Shown: positions 53,525 through 61,462 of the stretch, piece by piece | How positions within the stretch are numbered: position 1 is the first letter of the stretch | Layout of the letters: each line of letters starts with the position of its first letter | Source: Terribacillus aidingensis | Lineage (GTDB): Bacteria > Bacillota > Bacilli > Bacillales > Amphibacillaceae | DNA length: 61,462 bases | Direction: 5' to 3' | Assembly (NCBI RefSeq): GCF_900215625.1 | Contig: NZ_OBEK01000004.1 | Span: 1 to 61,462, forward strand | Notes under the pieces: generated by a model | Told to the model about the DNA's origin: nothing | Seen by the model: the letters and a program-made list of their open reading frames with translations, nothing else | Database searches by the model: none | Program-made: the position numbers and the translations under genes

Positions 53525-53561
53525 AAATCAAATTATCGATTATTTAAGGAGGGTTTCTCAC

Positions 53562-53846
53562 ATGTTGAAGCCACTAGGCGATCGTGTCGTAATTGAACTT
53601 GTAGAGCAGGAGGAGAAAACAGCAAGCGGTATTGTACTCCCTGAATCTGCAAAGGAAAAACCGCAAGAAGGTAAAGTTGTTGCCGTCGGTAGCGGTCGTG
53701 TAACCGATAATAATGAAAGAGTTGCACTAGAAGTTGCAGAAGGCGATCTTATCATCTTCTCCAAATACTCTGGTACTGAAGTGAAATACGAAGGAAAAGA
53801 TTACTTAATTCTTCGCGAAAACGACATTCTTGCAGTAGTAGGATAA
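53562..53846 (+). CDS. groES: co-chaperonin GroES
   Basis: A 94-aa protein, full length for GroES, with the mobile loop [21 protein letters not shown] and the [11 protein letters not shown] beginning. It caps the GroEL ring. AAGGAGGG ribosome site. First gene of the CIRCE-controlled operon. Confidence 0.98.
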   Translation: MLKPLGDRVVIELVEQEEKTASGIVLPESAKEKPQEGKVVAVGSGRVTDNNERVALEVAEGDLIIFSKYSGTEVKYEGKDYLILRENDILAVVG

Positions 53847-53868
53847 TCCGAAGAACAGACTTATATAA

Positions 53869-55533
<1,665 letters not shown>

Positions 55534-55549
55534 GACCGTCTCTTTATAG

Positions 55550-55586
55550 AAAAAGCGCCAAACCTTAGGGTTTGGCGTTTTTTTTG
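55550..55586 (+). terminator. terminator of groESL
   Basis: Stem AAAGCGCCAAACC/GGGTTTGGCGTTT with loop TTA and eight T. From 55587 to 55912 I see no gene. Confidence 0.92.
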
Positions 55587-55912
55587 TATGGAATAATAGT
55601 ACTTTCACTTAAAAGAAAATGGAGAAAGAGAAGTATAAGCTCGATATGCATCTTATATTAGATATCAAACCAGCTTCATCAACATGAAATTTGAATTCTG
55701 CCCTAAAGTGCATACCCCTTTGTACGCTTTTTTATTTTTGAAAGTCTTATAATTTTTAGTACATAGAAAAAAACAAGTTATATCCAAGAGACAAGTGAAA
55801 AAAAGATACAGCATAAATTTTAGTTTTAAAGAACTGAGCGCTATGTACTTTCTGTTCCTATTTAATGCTCTTTTATAACAGGAAGTATAGATTTATAAGG
55901 AGGATAATGACA

Positions 55913-56029
55913 ATGAAAAACAAAGCAATTTGCGGAATTGTGTATATAGGTTCTTTTTTAGCCAGTGTAATTTTATTTTTTGTGGAGAGAAGATATAGAA
56001 TAAAAAAACGTAATGAAAAAAGTCTGTGA
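55913..56029 (+). CDS. 38-aa single-helix membrane peptide upstream of the sigma factor
   Basis: Reads one hydrophobic helix (GIVYIGSFLASVILFFV) and a very basic C-terminal tail. AAGGAGG lies nine bases before the ATG. It is 59 bases upstream of the ECF sigma gene, in the place where a sigma-regulating partner might be expected. Not recognised. Confidence 0.55.
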   Translation: MKNKAICGIVYIGSFLASVILFFVERRYRIKKRNEKSL

Positions 56030-56088
56030 AAAGAAAAAACGTAGAAAATTTCGATCAGGACTAGTTTTAAGAAGGGGTGTTTGTAACT

Positions 56089-56607
56089 TTGCTATTAGAG
56101 CAATCGAGTGTTGAGAGTTGGTATATGAAATATCGAGATGATGTTTGCAAATATATATATTCGCTTGTATCGGAACGCAGTATGGCTGAGGATTTAATGC
56201 AGGATACTTTTGTGAAGGCTTATTTAAAAGCGGACACGTATAATGGCAGATCTAGTGTGAGAACGTGGTTATACAGTATTGCCCATAATGCAACGATGGA
56301 TCTCTTTAGGAAGCAAAAATCATTTGTTGAATGGAAAGATAAATATATAAAGAATCATACTTGGTTTGAGGGATTATGGGATATTAGAATAAGTGAGAAC
56401 AAAAACGGACTGTATGGATCTTTAAATAAATTAGAAAGTTCTTATAAACAAGTGATTCTGCTGCGTAAAATACAGGGGTATTCCATCAAAGAAACGGGAG
56501 AGTTATTAAATTGGTCGGAAACTAAAGTAAAAGTCACATTATACAGAGCTTTGCGTTTTCTGCAAAAGCAATTAATAGAAGATGAATACTATGTCGAGTT
56601 ATATTAA
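56089..56607 (+). CDS. ECF-type RNA polymerase sigma factor
   Basis: A 172-aa sigma-70-family factor with only regions 2 and 4. Region 2 spans VSERSMAEDLMQDTFVKAYL to SVRTWLYSIAHNATMDLFRK (residues about 30-85). Region 4 is YKQVILLRKIQGYSIKETGELLNWSETKVKVTLYRALR (about 120-160). Start at TTG 56089, nine bases after GAAGGGGTG. No classical zinc-binding anti-sigma gene follows; only a 38-aa membrane peptide precedes. The linker between regions is long and Lys/Trp-rich. Confidence 0.87.
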   Translation: MLLEQSSVESWYMKYRDDVCKYIYSLVSERSMAEDLMQDTFVKAYLKADTYNGRSSVRTWLYSIAHNATMDLFRKQKSFVEWKDKYIKNHTWFEGLWDIRISENKNGLYGSLNKLESSYKQVILLRKIQGYSIKETGELLNWSETKVKVTLYRALRFLQKQLIEDEYYVELY

Positions 56608-56653
56608 TAAATCGATTTCAAAATAGAATTATATAATAAAATTATTTGAAATT

Positions 56654-56683
56654 GCCCAAACGTACATGTCCAAATGTACGTTT
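56654..56683 (+). promoter_or_regulatory. YdfI-type tandem 12-mer repeats upstream of the MMPL gene
   Basis: GCCCAAACGTAC (56654-56665) and GTCCAAATGTAC (56668-56679) are tandem 12-mers. As I recall, B. subtilis YdfI binds tandem copies of GCCCRAAYGTAC upstream of ydfJ; the first copy fits fully, the second at 11 of 12. The region overlaps a 10-bp dyad AAACGTACAT/ATGTACGTTT with a T-run, so it could also end the sigma-factor transcript. A TATTAT lies at 56702-56707 with no good -35, as in activated promoters. Confidence 0.65.
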
Positions 56684-56740
56684 ATTTTTTTCTAAACCCT
56701 TTATTATAGATATAGTAACATGAAAAGAAGGGAGATTATT

Positions 56741-58888
56741 ATGTCAAAGTTTTTATATTCACTTGGTAAATGGTCAGCTTTAAATAAGAAAAAAGTAGTC
56801 AGTATATGGGTTCTGCTTCTAGTTGCGTTAGGAGCACTCGGAGTTATTCTAAAACCAACTTTTACACAAGATATGACTATACCAAATACACCTTCTGAGA
56901 AAGCCATGGATGTGATCGGGGAGGAATTTTCTTCTGGTCCTGACAGGGCAAAGATTCGCGTGATATTTGGAGATGAAGATACGTTAACTTCTGAAACAGG
57001 TCAAAAGATTGTTTCGGATACGCTGAATGAGATTAAGCAGGACAAAAACGTAGAAAGTATTGCAGAACCATTTGAGAGAGGAACAGTTTCTGAGGATGGA
57101 TTAGTAGCATATGCTGATGTCACGTACAAGCAGGGAGCTGACGATGTATCGGAATCCTCCATCAATCATTTGAAGGATAGTCTAAAGGCGGCTGATAAGG
57201 ATGGAGTGCAAACAGAGCTTAGTGGCGATATTACACTATCATCACTAGAAATTGGTGGTACCTCCGAAGTTATCGGTGTCATTATTGCTTTTGTAATTCT
57301 CGCTGTAACATTTGGTTCGTTAATCATTGCGGGGTTACCTATTCTCACTGCGATTATCGGTCTTGGTGTGAGTACTTCTGTAACATTGATAGGAACACAA
57401 TTCTTCGATCTTGCGTCTACAAGTCTATCCATGGCCGGTATGATAGGATTGGCAGTTGGAATTGATTACGCATTGTTCATTTTTATGAAATACAGAGAAT
57501 TCTTAAGATCAGGTATGGAGAAATATGAGGCCATAGGCAGAGCAAATGGAACTGCCGGAAGTGCTGTAGTATTTGCAGGACTTACTGTAATTGTTGCTCT
57601 ATGTGGTTTAATGGTAGTAGGTATACCGTTCTTGTCTGTAATGGGAATCACAGCAGCAATCAGCGTTTTGTTCGGAGTTTTGGTTTCCATTACTTTGGTA
57701 CCTGCTATTATGTCTATTGCAGGTAAGAAAATGTATCCTAAAATCAACAAGAAAAAAGAACAAGCTGCAACCAACTTCTGGGGAAGGTTTGTCACGAAGA
57801 ATCCAATTAAGCTAAGTGTTATTAGCATCCTAATCTTAGTCATTATCAGTATTCCTGTATTGCATTTGGAACTTGGATTACCCGATAATGGGATGAAAGC
57901 GGAAGACTCTCCTGAGAGACAGGCATACGACTTATTAGCAGATGGTTTTGGAGAAGGATTTAATGGACAGCTTACAGTTGTTGCCGATGCTAGTAAAGTA
58001 GATGGTGATAAGTCTGCTGCTTTTGAAAGTAATGTAGCAAACCTAAAACAGTTAAACCATGTAGCTAATGTGTCTTCCCCTATGCCGAATGGTAATGGTG
58101 ATTACGCTATCATAACAATCACTCCTGAGAAAGGTCCAAATGATATCACAACCAAGGAATTGGTAAAAGATGTACGCGATCTAACAGACAATAATATGGA
58201 AATGCTTGTTACAGGATCAACAGCTGTAAATATTGATATATCAGACAGATTGAATGAAGCAATTCCAGCGTTTGCAATTTTGATTGTTAGCTTTGCTTTT
58301 GTATTGCTTGTCGTAGTATTCCGCTCACTTCTTGTCCCTCTAGTAGCTGTACTGGGCTTTGTGTTAACATTAACAGCTACCCTTGGACTTTGTGTATGGA
58401 TATTGCAAGACGGTAATATGATAAACTTATTCCAAATTCCTAAAGAAGGCCCTATACTCGCCTTTCTTCCTATATTAGCGATTGGAATTCTCTTTGGTTT
58501 AGCTATGGATTATCAAGTCTTTCTTGTAAGTAGGATGCGGGAAGAATATATGCAGACTAAAAATCCAGCGTTGGCTATCCAAGCAGGTTTGAAACATAGC
58601 GGTCCTGTAGTTACATCTGCTGCATTAATAATGATTGCTGTATTTGGGGGTGCTATCTTTGCACCAGACGCAACTATAAAAGGGATGGGTATTGCCCAAG
58701 CCTTTGGCGTACTTTTCGATGCCTTTATTGTAAGATTAGTTATTATCCCGAGCGTGATGAAGCTAATGGGAAATGCAGCTTGGTATTTGCCAAAATGGCT
58801 TGATCGGATTATACCTAATGTGGATATTGAAGGTCATCAGCTTACAAAAGATATAGAGTCAGATAAAAGTGAAAAAAATAATGATTAA
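56741..58888 (+). CDS. MMPL/RND-family transporter (YdfJ-like)
   Basis: A 715-aa membrane protein with two repeats of six helices each and two extracytoplasmic loops (about 35-170 and 375-490). MMPL signatures are GLAVGIDYALFIFMKYREFLRSG near residue 240 and ILFGLAMDYQVFLVSRMREEY near residue 595, both with the proton-relay Asp. Start at ATG 56741 with GAAGGGAG; an ATG seven codons earlier lacks a site. It resembles B. subtilis YdfJ, the target of the YdfHI two-component system, whose homologues lie downstream here. Confidence 0.88.
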   Translation: MSKFLYSLGKWSALNKKKVVSIWVLLLVALGALGVILKPTFTQDMTIPNTPSEKAMDVIGEEFSSGPDRAKIRVIFGDEDTLTSETGQKIVSDTLNEIKQDKNVESIAEPFERGTVSEDGLVAYADVTYKQGADDVSESSINHLKDSLKAADKDGVQTELSGDITLSSLEIGGTSEVIGVIIAFVILAVTFGSLIIAGLPILTAIIGLGVSTSVTLIGTQFFDLASTSLSMAGMIGLAVGIDYALFIFMKYREFLRSGMEKYEAIGRANGTAGSAVVFAGLTVIVALCGLMVVGIPFLSVMGITAAISVLFGVLVSITLVPAIMSIAGKKMYPKINKKKEQAATNFWGRFVTKNPIKLSVISILILVIISIPVLHLELGLPDNGMKAEDSPERQAYDLLADGFGEGFNGQLTVVADASKVDGDKSAAFESNVANLKQLNHVANVSSPMPNGNGDYAIITITPEKGPNDITTKELVKDVRDLTDNNMEMLVTGSTAVNIDISDRLNEAIPAFAILIVSFAFVLLVVVFRSLLVPLVAVLGFVLTLTATLGLCVWILQDGNMINLFQIPKEGPILAFLPILAIGILFGLAMDYQVFLVSRMREEYMQTKNPALAIQAGLKHSGPVVTSAALIMIAVFGGAIFAPDATIKGMGIAQAFGVLFDAFIVRLVIIPSVMKLMGNAAWYLPKWLDRIIPNVDIEGHQLTKDIESDKSEKNND

Positions 58889-58923
58889 TTAAATGTGCTA
58901 ACTAATGAATAGCAGAAACAGTC

Positions 58924-58967
58924 ATACAGCCAATTGCCGATATCGTCAATTGGCTGTATATTTTTAT
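58924..58967 (+). terminator. terminator after the MMPL gene
   Basis: Perfect 13-bp stem ATACAGCCAATTG/CAATTGGCTGTAT with a 10-nt loop and TTTTT. Confidence 0.85.
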
Positions 58968-59085
58968 TTTTAAATATAACGGTATACGTAAACATCTGAA
59001 AAAACTATAAGGTTGGCCGATATATTTCTATGCAAATTAAGTGTAGTCGAGGGTGGATTACGGTTTTATAAAGGAAAGAGATTCG

Positions 59086-59196
59086 TTGAAACTATCAAGG
59101 GATATAATAAACAAAGCAAATTTTCTCCTAGATGGAGCTATTGTACTGTTTGCAGGGAGATTAAGGGAAAAATTGCTAACTAATCGAATGACTTAA
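59086..59196 (+). CDS. 36-aa peptide ORF in the MMPL/sensor-kinase gap
   Basis: TTG start with AAAGGAAAGAG upstream; the product is basic with a short hydrophobic centre (LLDGAIVLFAGRL). Weak evidence; it may be a chance frame. The remaining 58968-59397 shows no other gene. Confidence 0.3.
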   Translation: MKLSRDIINKANFLLDGAIVLFAGRLREKLLTNRMT

Positions 59197-59314
59197 TGTA
59201 ATTCCCAGGCCAAGACACGCAGCATAAGCAAGAGCTTAATCAGTTATTGCATTATAATGTAGTCTCATATTAAGAATATTCATTTTTGCTCACAACAGTG
59301 GCAAAGTAAGGAAA

Positions 59315-59342
59315 ACTGCCCAAAAGGGTAGTACAAACGTGC
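59315..59342 (+). promoter_or_regulatory. possible autoregulatory site upstream of the sensor kinase
   Basis: ACTGCCC/GGGTAGT dyad at 59315-59332 followed by GTACAAACGTGC (59331-59342). Two degenerate 12-mers starting at 59318 and 59331 match GCCCRAAYGTAC at 8 and 9 of 12 positions. Weaker than the site before the MMPL gene. Confidence 0.35.
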
Positions 59343-59397
59343 ATTTATAAAAAAAGTAGCTGTTATATAATGAGGCTTAAGGGAGGCGTTGAAATTA

Positions 59398-60606
59398 ATG
59401 CCAAATAAAGATAATTTAATTACTGAGTTGGAATCCAATTATCAACATAGTGTCGAGAATAATAACTTGGTTGCAGCGCGATTTCCAGGGCTGTTTTTTA
59501 TATTAATGTCTCTAGCAGTTGCGTGCGCCATAGAAATTCACGGAAGTTCATTCCATCTGGGAATAATAATATATACCATACTGTTCGGCTTGTTTGCCGT
59601 GTTGTATTGGTATTCCAATAAACTCTTGCTGAAGAGGGCATGGTTATATTTTATTATACAAGGATCTCTTGTATATATCAGTGGGTTTTTTATGGGGATT
59701 TACCCTTTATCCTTAATAACACTGTATCCTTTACTACTTAGCCAGACGATGGGGCTCATTGGGCAAAGAAAGCGCTATTACGTTATATTTATTCTGTTGT
59801 TATTCTGCAGTAGTTCATTAGTTTTGGTTGATATGGACATTATTGTCTCGTATTCCGCAGTTGCGTTACCTAATATGATTGTCCTAATTGCATATGCTCG
59901 TATCTTCTTTAATCAAGTCAATGCTAAAATCCGATCGGAGCGATTGTTGGGAGAATTAGAAGTAGCATATAAGGAAGTACAGCGTCTTACTTTACACAAT
60001 GAACGTCAGCGGATGGCTCGCGATTTGCATGACACATTAGCGCAAGGGTTAGTTGGCTTGAAAATGCAATTAGATGCAACGAAAGGTTATTTAGCTTTAG
60101 ATAATAAAGACAAAGCAACAGAGCTAATTGATACAGCTATCACAAGGGTGAGTGAATCTTTAGCAGAAGCTCGTCACGTTATTGATGATATGAGGTCACA
60201 TACGAATATCAGTTTTTCGCAGCAAGCTGAAGACCAACTAAATAATTTCGAGATGACAACTGGTATCCGATACTTCTTAGAAAATGAACTGAATGAGGAT
60301 GTCTCAACATCAGTAGCTGAACAAAGTTTAAGAATTCTATCTGAATGTCTCACAAATACAGCAAAGCATGCTAAAGCTGACACAGTGTGGGTGCATATAT
60401 ACAAAGAAAAGAATAATATGAACCTGGAAATCAAGGATGATGGGATTGGGTTTCAGGCTATGAACAAGTTAGGGAGAAAAGGACATTATGGTTTGCTTGG
60501 TATACAGGAAAGAGTCAGAAGTTTAGATGGAGACATCCGCATTATAAGCAAGGAAGGAACCGGAACTGAAATAATCATTACTATACCATTAGAAGGAGCA
60601 CGATAA
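59398..60606 (+). CDS. NarL-type sensor histidine kinase (YdfH-like)
   Basis: A 402-aa kinase with five or six helices (about 30-175) and almost no extracellular domain, then a HisKA_3 domain with the phosphoaccepting His in ARDLHDTLAQGLVGLKMQL near residue 212. The ATPase domain has ECLTNTAKHAKA, IKDDGIGF and GHYGLLGIQERV. ATG 59398 is preferred; a TTG three codons earlier overlaps GGGAGG too closely. The stop overlaps the response regulator start by one base. Layout like YdfH. Confidence 0.88.
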   Translation: MPNKDNLITELESNYQHSVENNNLVAARFPGLFFILMSLAVACAIEIHGSSFHLGIIIYTILFGLFAVLYWYSNKLLLKRAWLYFIIQGSLVYISGFFMGIYPLSLITLYPLLLSQTMGLIGQRKRYYVIFILLLFCSSSLVLVDMDIIVSYSAVALPNMIVLIAYARIFFNQVNAKIRSERLLGELEVAYKEVQRLTLHNERQRMARDLHDTLAQGLVGLKMQLDATKGYLALDNKDKATELIDTAITRVSESLAEARHVIDDMRSHTNISFSQQAEDQLNNFEMTTGIRYFLENELNEDVSTSVAEQSLRILSECLTNTAKHAKADTVWVHIYKEKNNMNLEIKDDGIGFQAMNKLGRKGHYGLLGIQERVRSLDGDIRIISKEGTGTEIIITIPLEGAR

Positions 60607-61256
60607 TGCCACACAAAATACTGATCGTTGATGATCATTTAGTAGTCAGAGAAGGATTAAAACTTCTGGTTGGTTTGAATCCTGAATTTGTAACTGCAGG
60701 AGAAGCAGAAAATGGAAGAGAAGCAGTCGAATTAGCGGGAGAGTTAAATCCTGATGTCATCTTGATGGATTTATATATGCCTGTAATGACTGGCCTGGAA
60801 GCTATCAAGGAAATCAGTGAAAAACATCCAAGTATTCCGGTTATAATACTGACAACATATAATGAAGATAAGCTGATGGCAGAAGGAATGGAATATGGAG
60901 CGAAAGGTTATCTGTTAAAAGATACAAGTCCGGAAAACATGTTTCGCACATTGGATGCTGCAATCAGAGGAGATACACTTATTAGTTCAGAAATGATGAC
61001 CAGAATCCAATCCTATAAAAAAGAGGAAGAAAAACAAAGAGTAAAACCAAAGATTTATTTATCCAGTAAAGAAATTGACGTATTGGAAGCTGTAGCAAGA
61101 GGTGCGAAGAGTAAAGAGATAGCGATTGATCTTAAAATCTCTGAAAGAACTGTAAAAGCAAGACTTACTGATATTTACAACAAATTAGGAGTGAGTTCTC
61201 GAGCAGAAGCAGCAGCATTGGCAATTCAAACTGGAATCATTACTTTACAAGATTAG
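60606..61256 (+). CDS. NarL/LuxR-type response regulator (YdfI-like)
   Basis: A 216-aa regulator. The receiver domain (1-120) has the phosphoacceptor Asp in DVILMDLYMPVMTG near residue 55 and Lys in GYLLKDTS. The LuxR helix-turn-helix at the end is LSSKEIDVLEAVARGAKSKEIAIDLKISERTVKARLTDIYNKLGVSSRAEAA-like in order. It is co-translated with the kinase and is the likely binder of the 12-mer repeats at 56654. Confidence 0.92.
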   Translation: MPHKILIVDDHLVVREGLKLLVGLNPEFVTAGEAENGREAVELAGELNPDVILMDLYMPVMTGLEAIKEISEKHPSIPVIILTTYNEDKLMAEGMEYGAKGYLLKDTSPENMFRTLDAAIRGDTLISSEMMTRIQSYKKEEEKQRVKPKIYLSSKEIDVLEAVARGAKSKEIAIDLKISERTVKARLTDIYNKLGVSSRAEAAALAIQTGIITLQD

Positions 61257-61280
61257 CTAATAAGATATATCTATTTAAAT

Positions 61281-61462
61281 TCGAAGAAAAACAACAAGAA
61301 CGCCTAGCGAAACTAGCTGGCGATATTGCAGTAACCAAGGTCGGCGCAGCAAACAGAAATAGAATTAAAAGAACGCAAACTACGCATCGAAGACGCCCTT
61401 AACTCTACACGCGCAGCAGTAGAAGAAGGTATCGTAGCCGGTGGTGGTACAGCACTAGTAAG
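61281..61462 (+). pseudogene. partial second groEL copy, truncated by window end
   Basis: From about 61281 the sequence aligns with groEL 54970-55154. The first part (61281-61367) is diverged, has small insertions and deletions and reads out of frame (a one-base insertion near 61352). From 61368 to the window end (95 bases) it is identical to groEL 55060-55154. No start codon or 5' part exists. It is a groEL fragment in direct orientation 6308 bases downstream. Confidence 0.85.

Overview
The window looks like a chromosomal segment of a low-GC Gram-positive, endospore-former-type Bacillota (Bacillaceae). Three things point there: Shine-Dalgarno sites close to AGGAGG, frequent TTG/GTG starts, and a backbone in the Bacillus subtilis order (tsaE-tsaB-rimI-tsaD, ydiF, rex, ydiK, ydiL, groES-groEL). 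Regulatory signals are also Bacillus-like: CIRCE, cre, Fur and Rex sites, a SAM-I riboswitch, a lysine riboswitch and a BceR-type operator. I cannot name the genus from sequence alone.

Layout. 1-830: the 3' part of a tRNA cluster (Asp, Phe, Tyr, Trp, His, Gly, Cys, Leu). 0.9-8.5 kb: a cre-controlled CstA-type transporter, a quinone-oxidoreductase-like enzyme and a BceRS-BceAB-type peptide-antibiotic detoxification module with its operator. 8.7-9.3 kb: a stand-alone 5S rRNA-tRNA-fMet-tRNA-Asp unit with rrn-like tandem promoters but no 16S or 23S. 9.3-16.1 kb: a PP2C-like protein, the t6A tRNA-modification operon, a DnaA-box cluster, the ABC-F protein YdiF and the redox repressor Rex.

16.1-52.3 kb: about 36 kb of accessory genes lying between rex and ydiK, where B. 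subtilis has only tatAy-tatCy. It carries FetAB-like export, stress protein, MFS pump, siderophore receptor, arabinanase, a decayed-gene patch (24.8-28.3 kb), ldh-lctP, an HpaB-type monooxygenase, a ribA-ribD-HAD phosphatase operon, two Rap-like TPR regulators (one with an intact Phr-like peptide, one with a broken one), riboswitch-controlled lysP, a SAM-riboswitch-controlled M42-like protein lacking the catalytic motifs, AGCS symporter, DoxX, a secreted two-cysteine protein with a small membrane partner, a group II intron remnant, an mcsA remnant and a FusB-like protein.

52.4-55.6 kb: conserved ydiK-ydiL and CIRCE-groES-groEL. 55.6-61.3 kb: an A+T-rich module with an ECF sigma factor, an MMPL/RND transporter and a NarL-type two-component system resembling B. 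subtilis YdfHIJ. It is followed by a second, frameshifted groEL segment that becomes identical to the resident groEL and runs off the window, so the module sits between direct groEL repeats.

How genes work together. Rex (15.4 kb) very probably represses ldh-lctP through two operators flanking the -10 box, and perhaps the DoxX gene. The two-component system at 59.4-61.3 kb probably drives the MMPL gene through the 12-mer repeats at 56.65 kb. The BceRS pair controls its ABC transporter through a TTACA-N4-TGTAA dyad. The Rap-Phr pair and the secreted-protein/membrane-partner cassette lie within 3 kb of each other and form the least explained part of the window.
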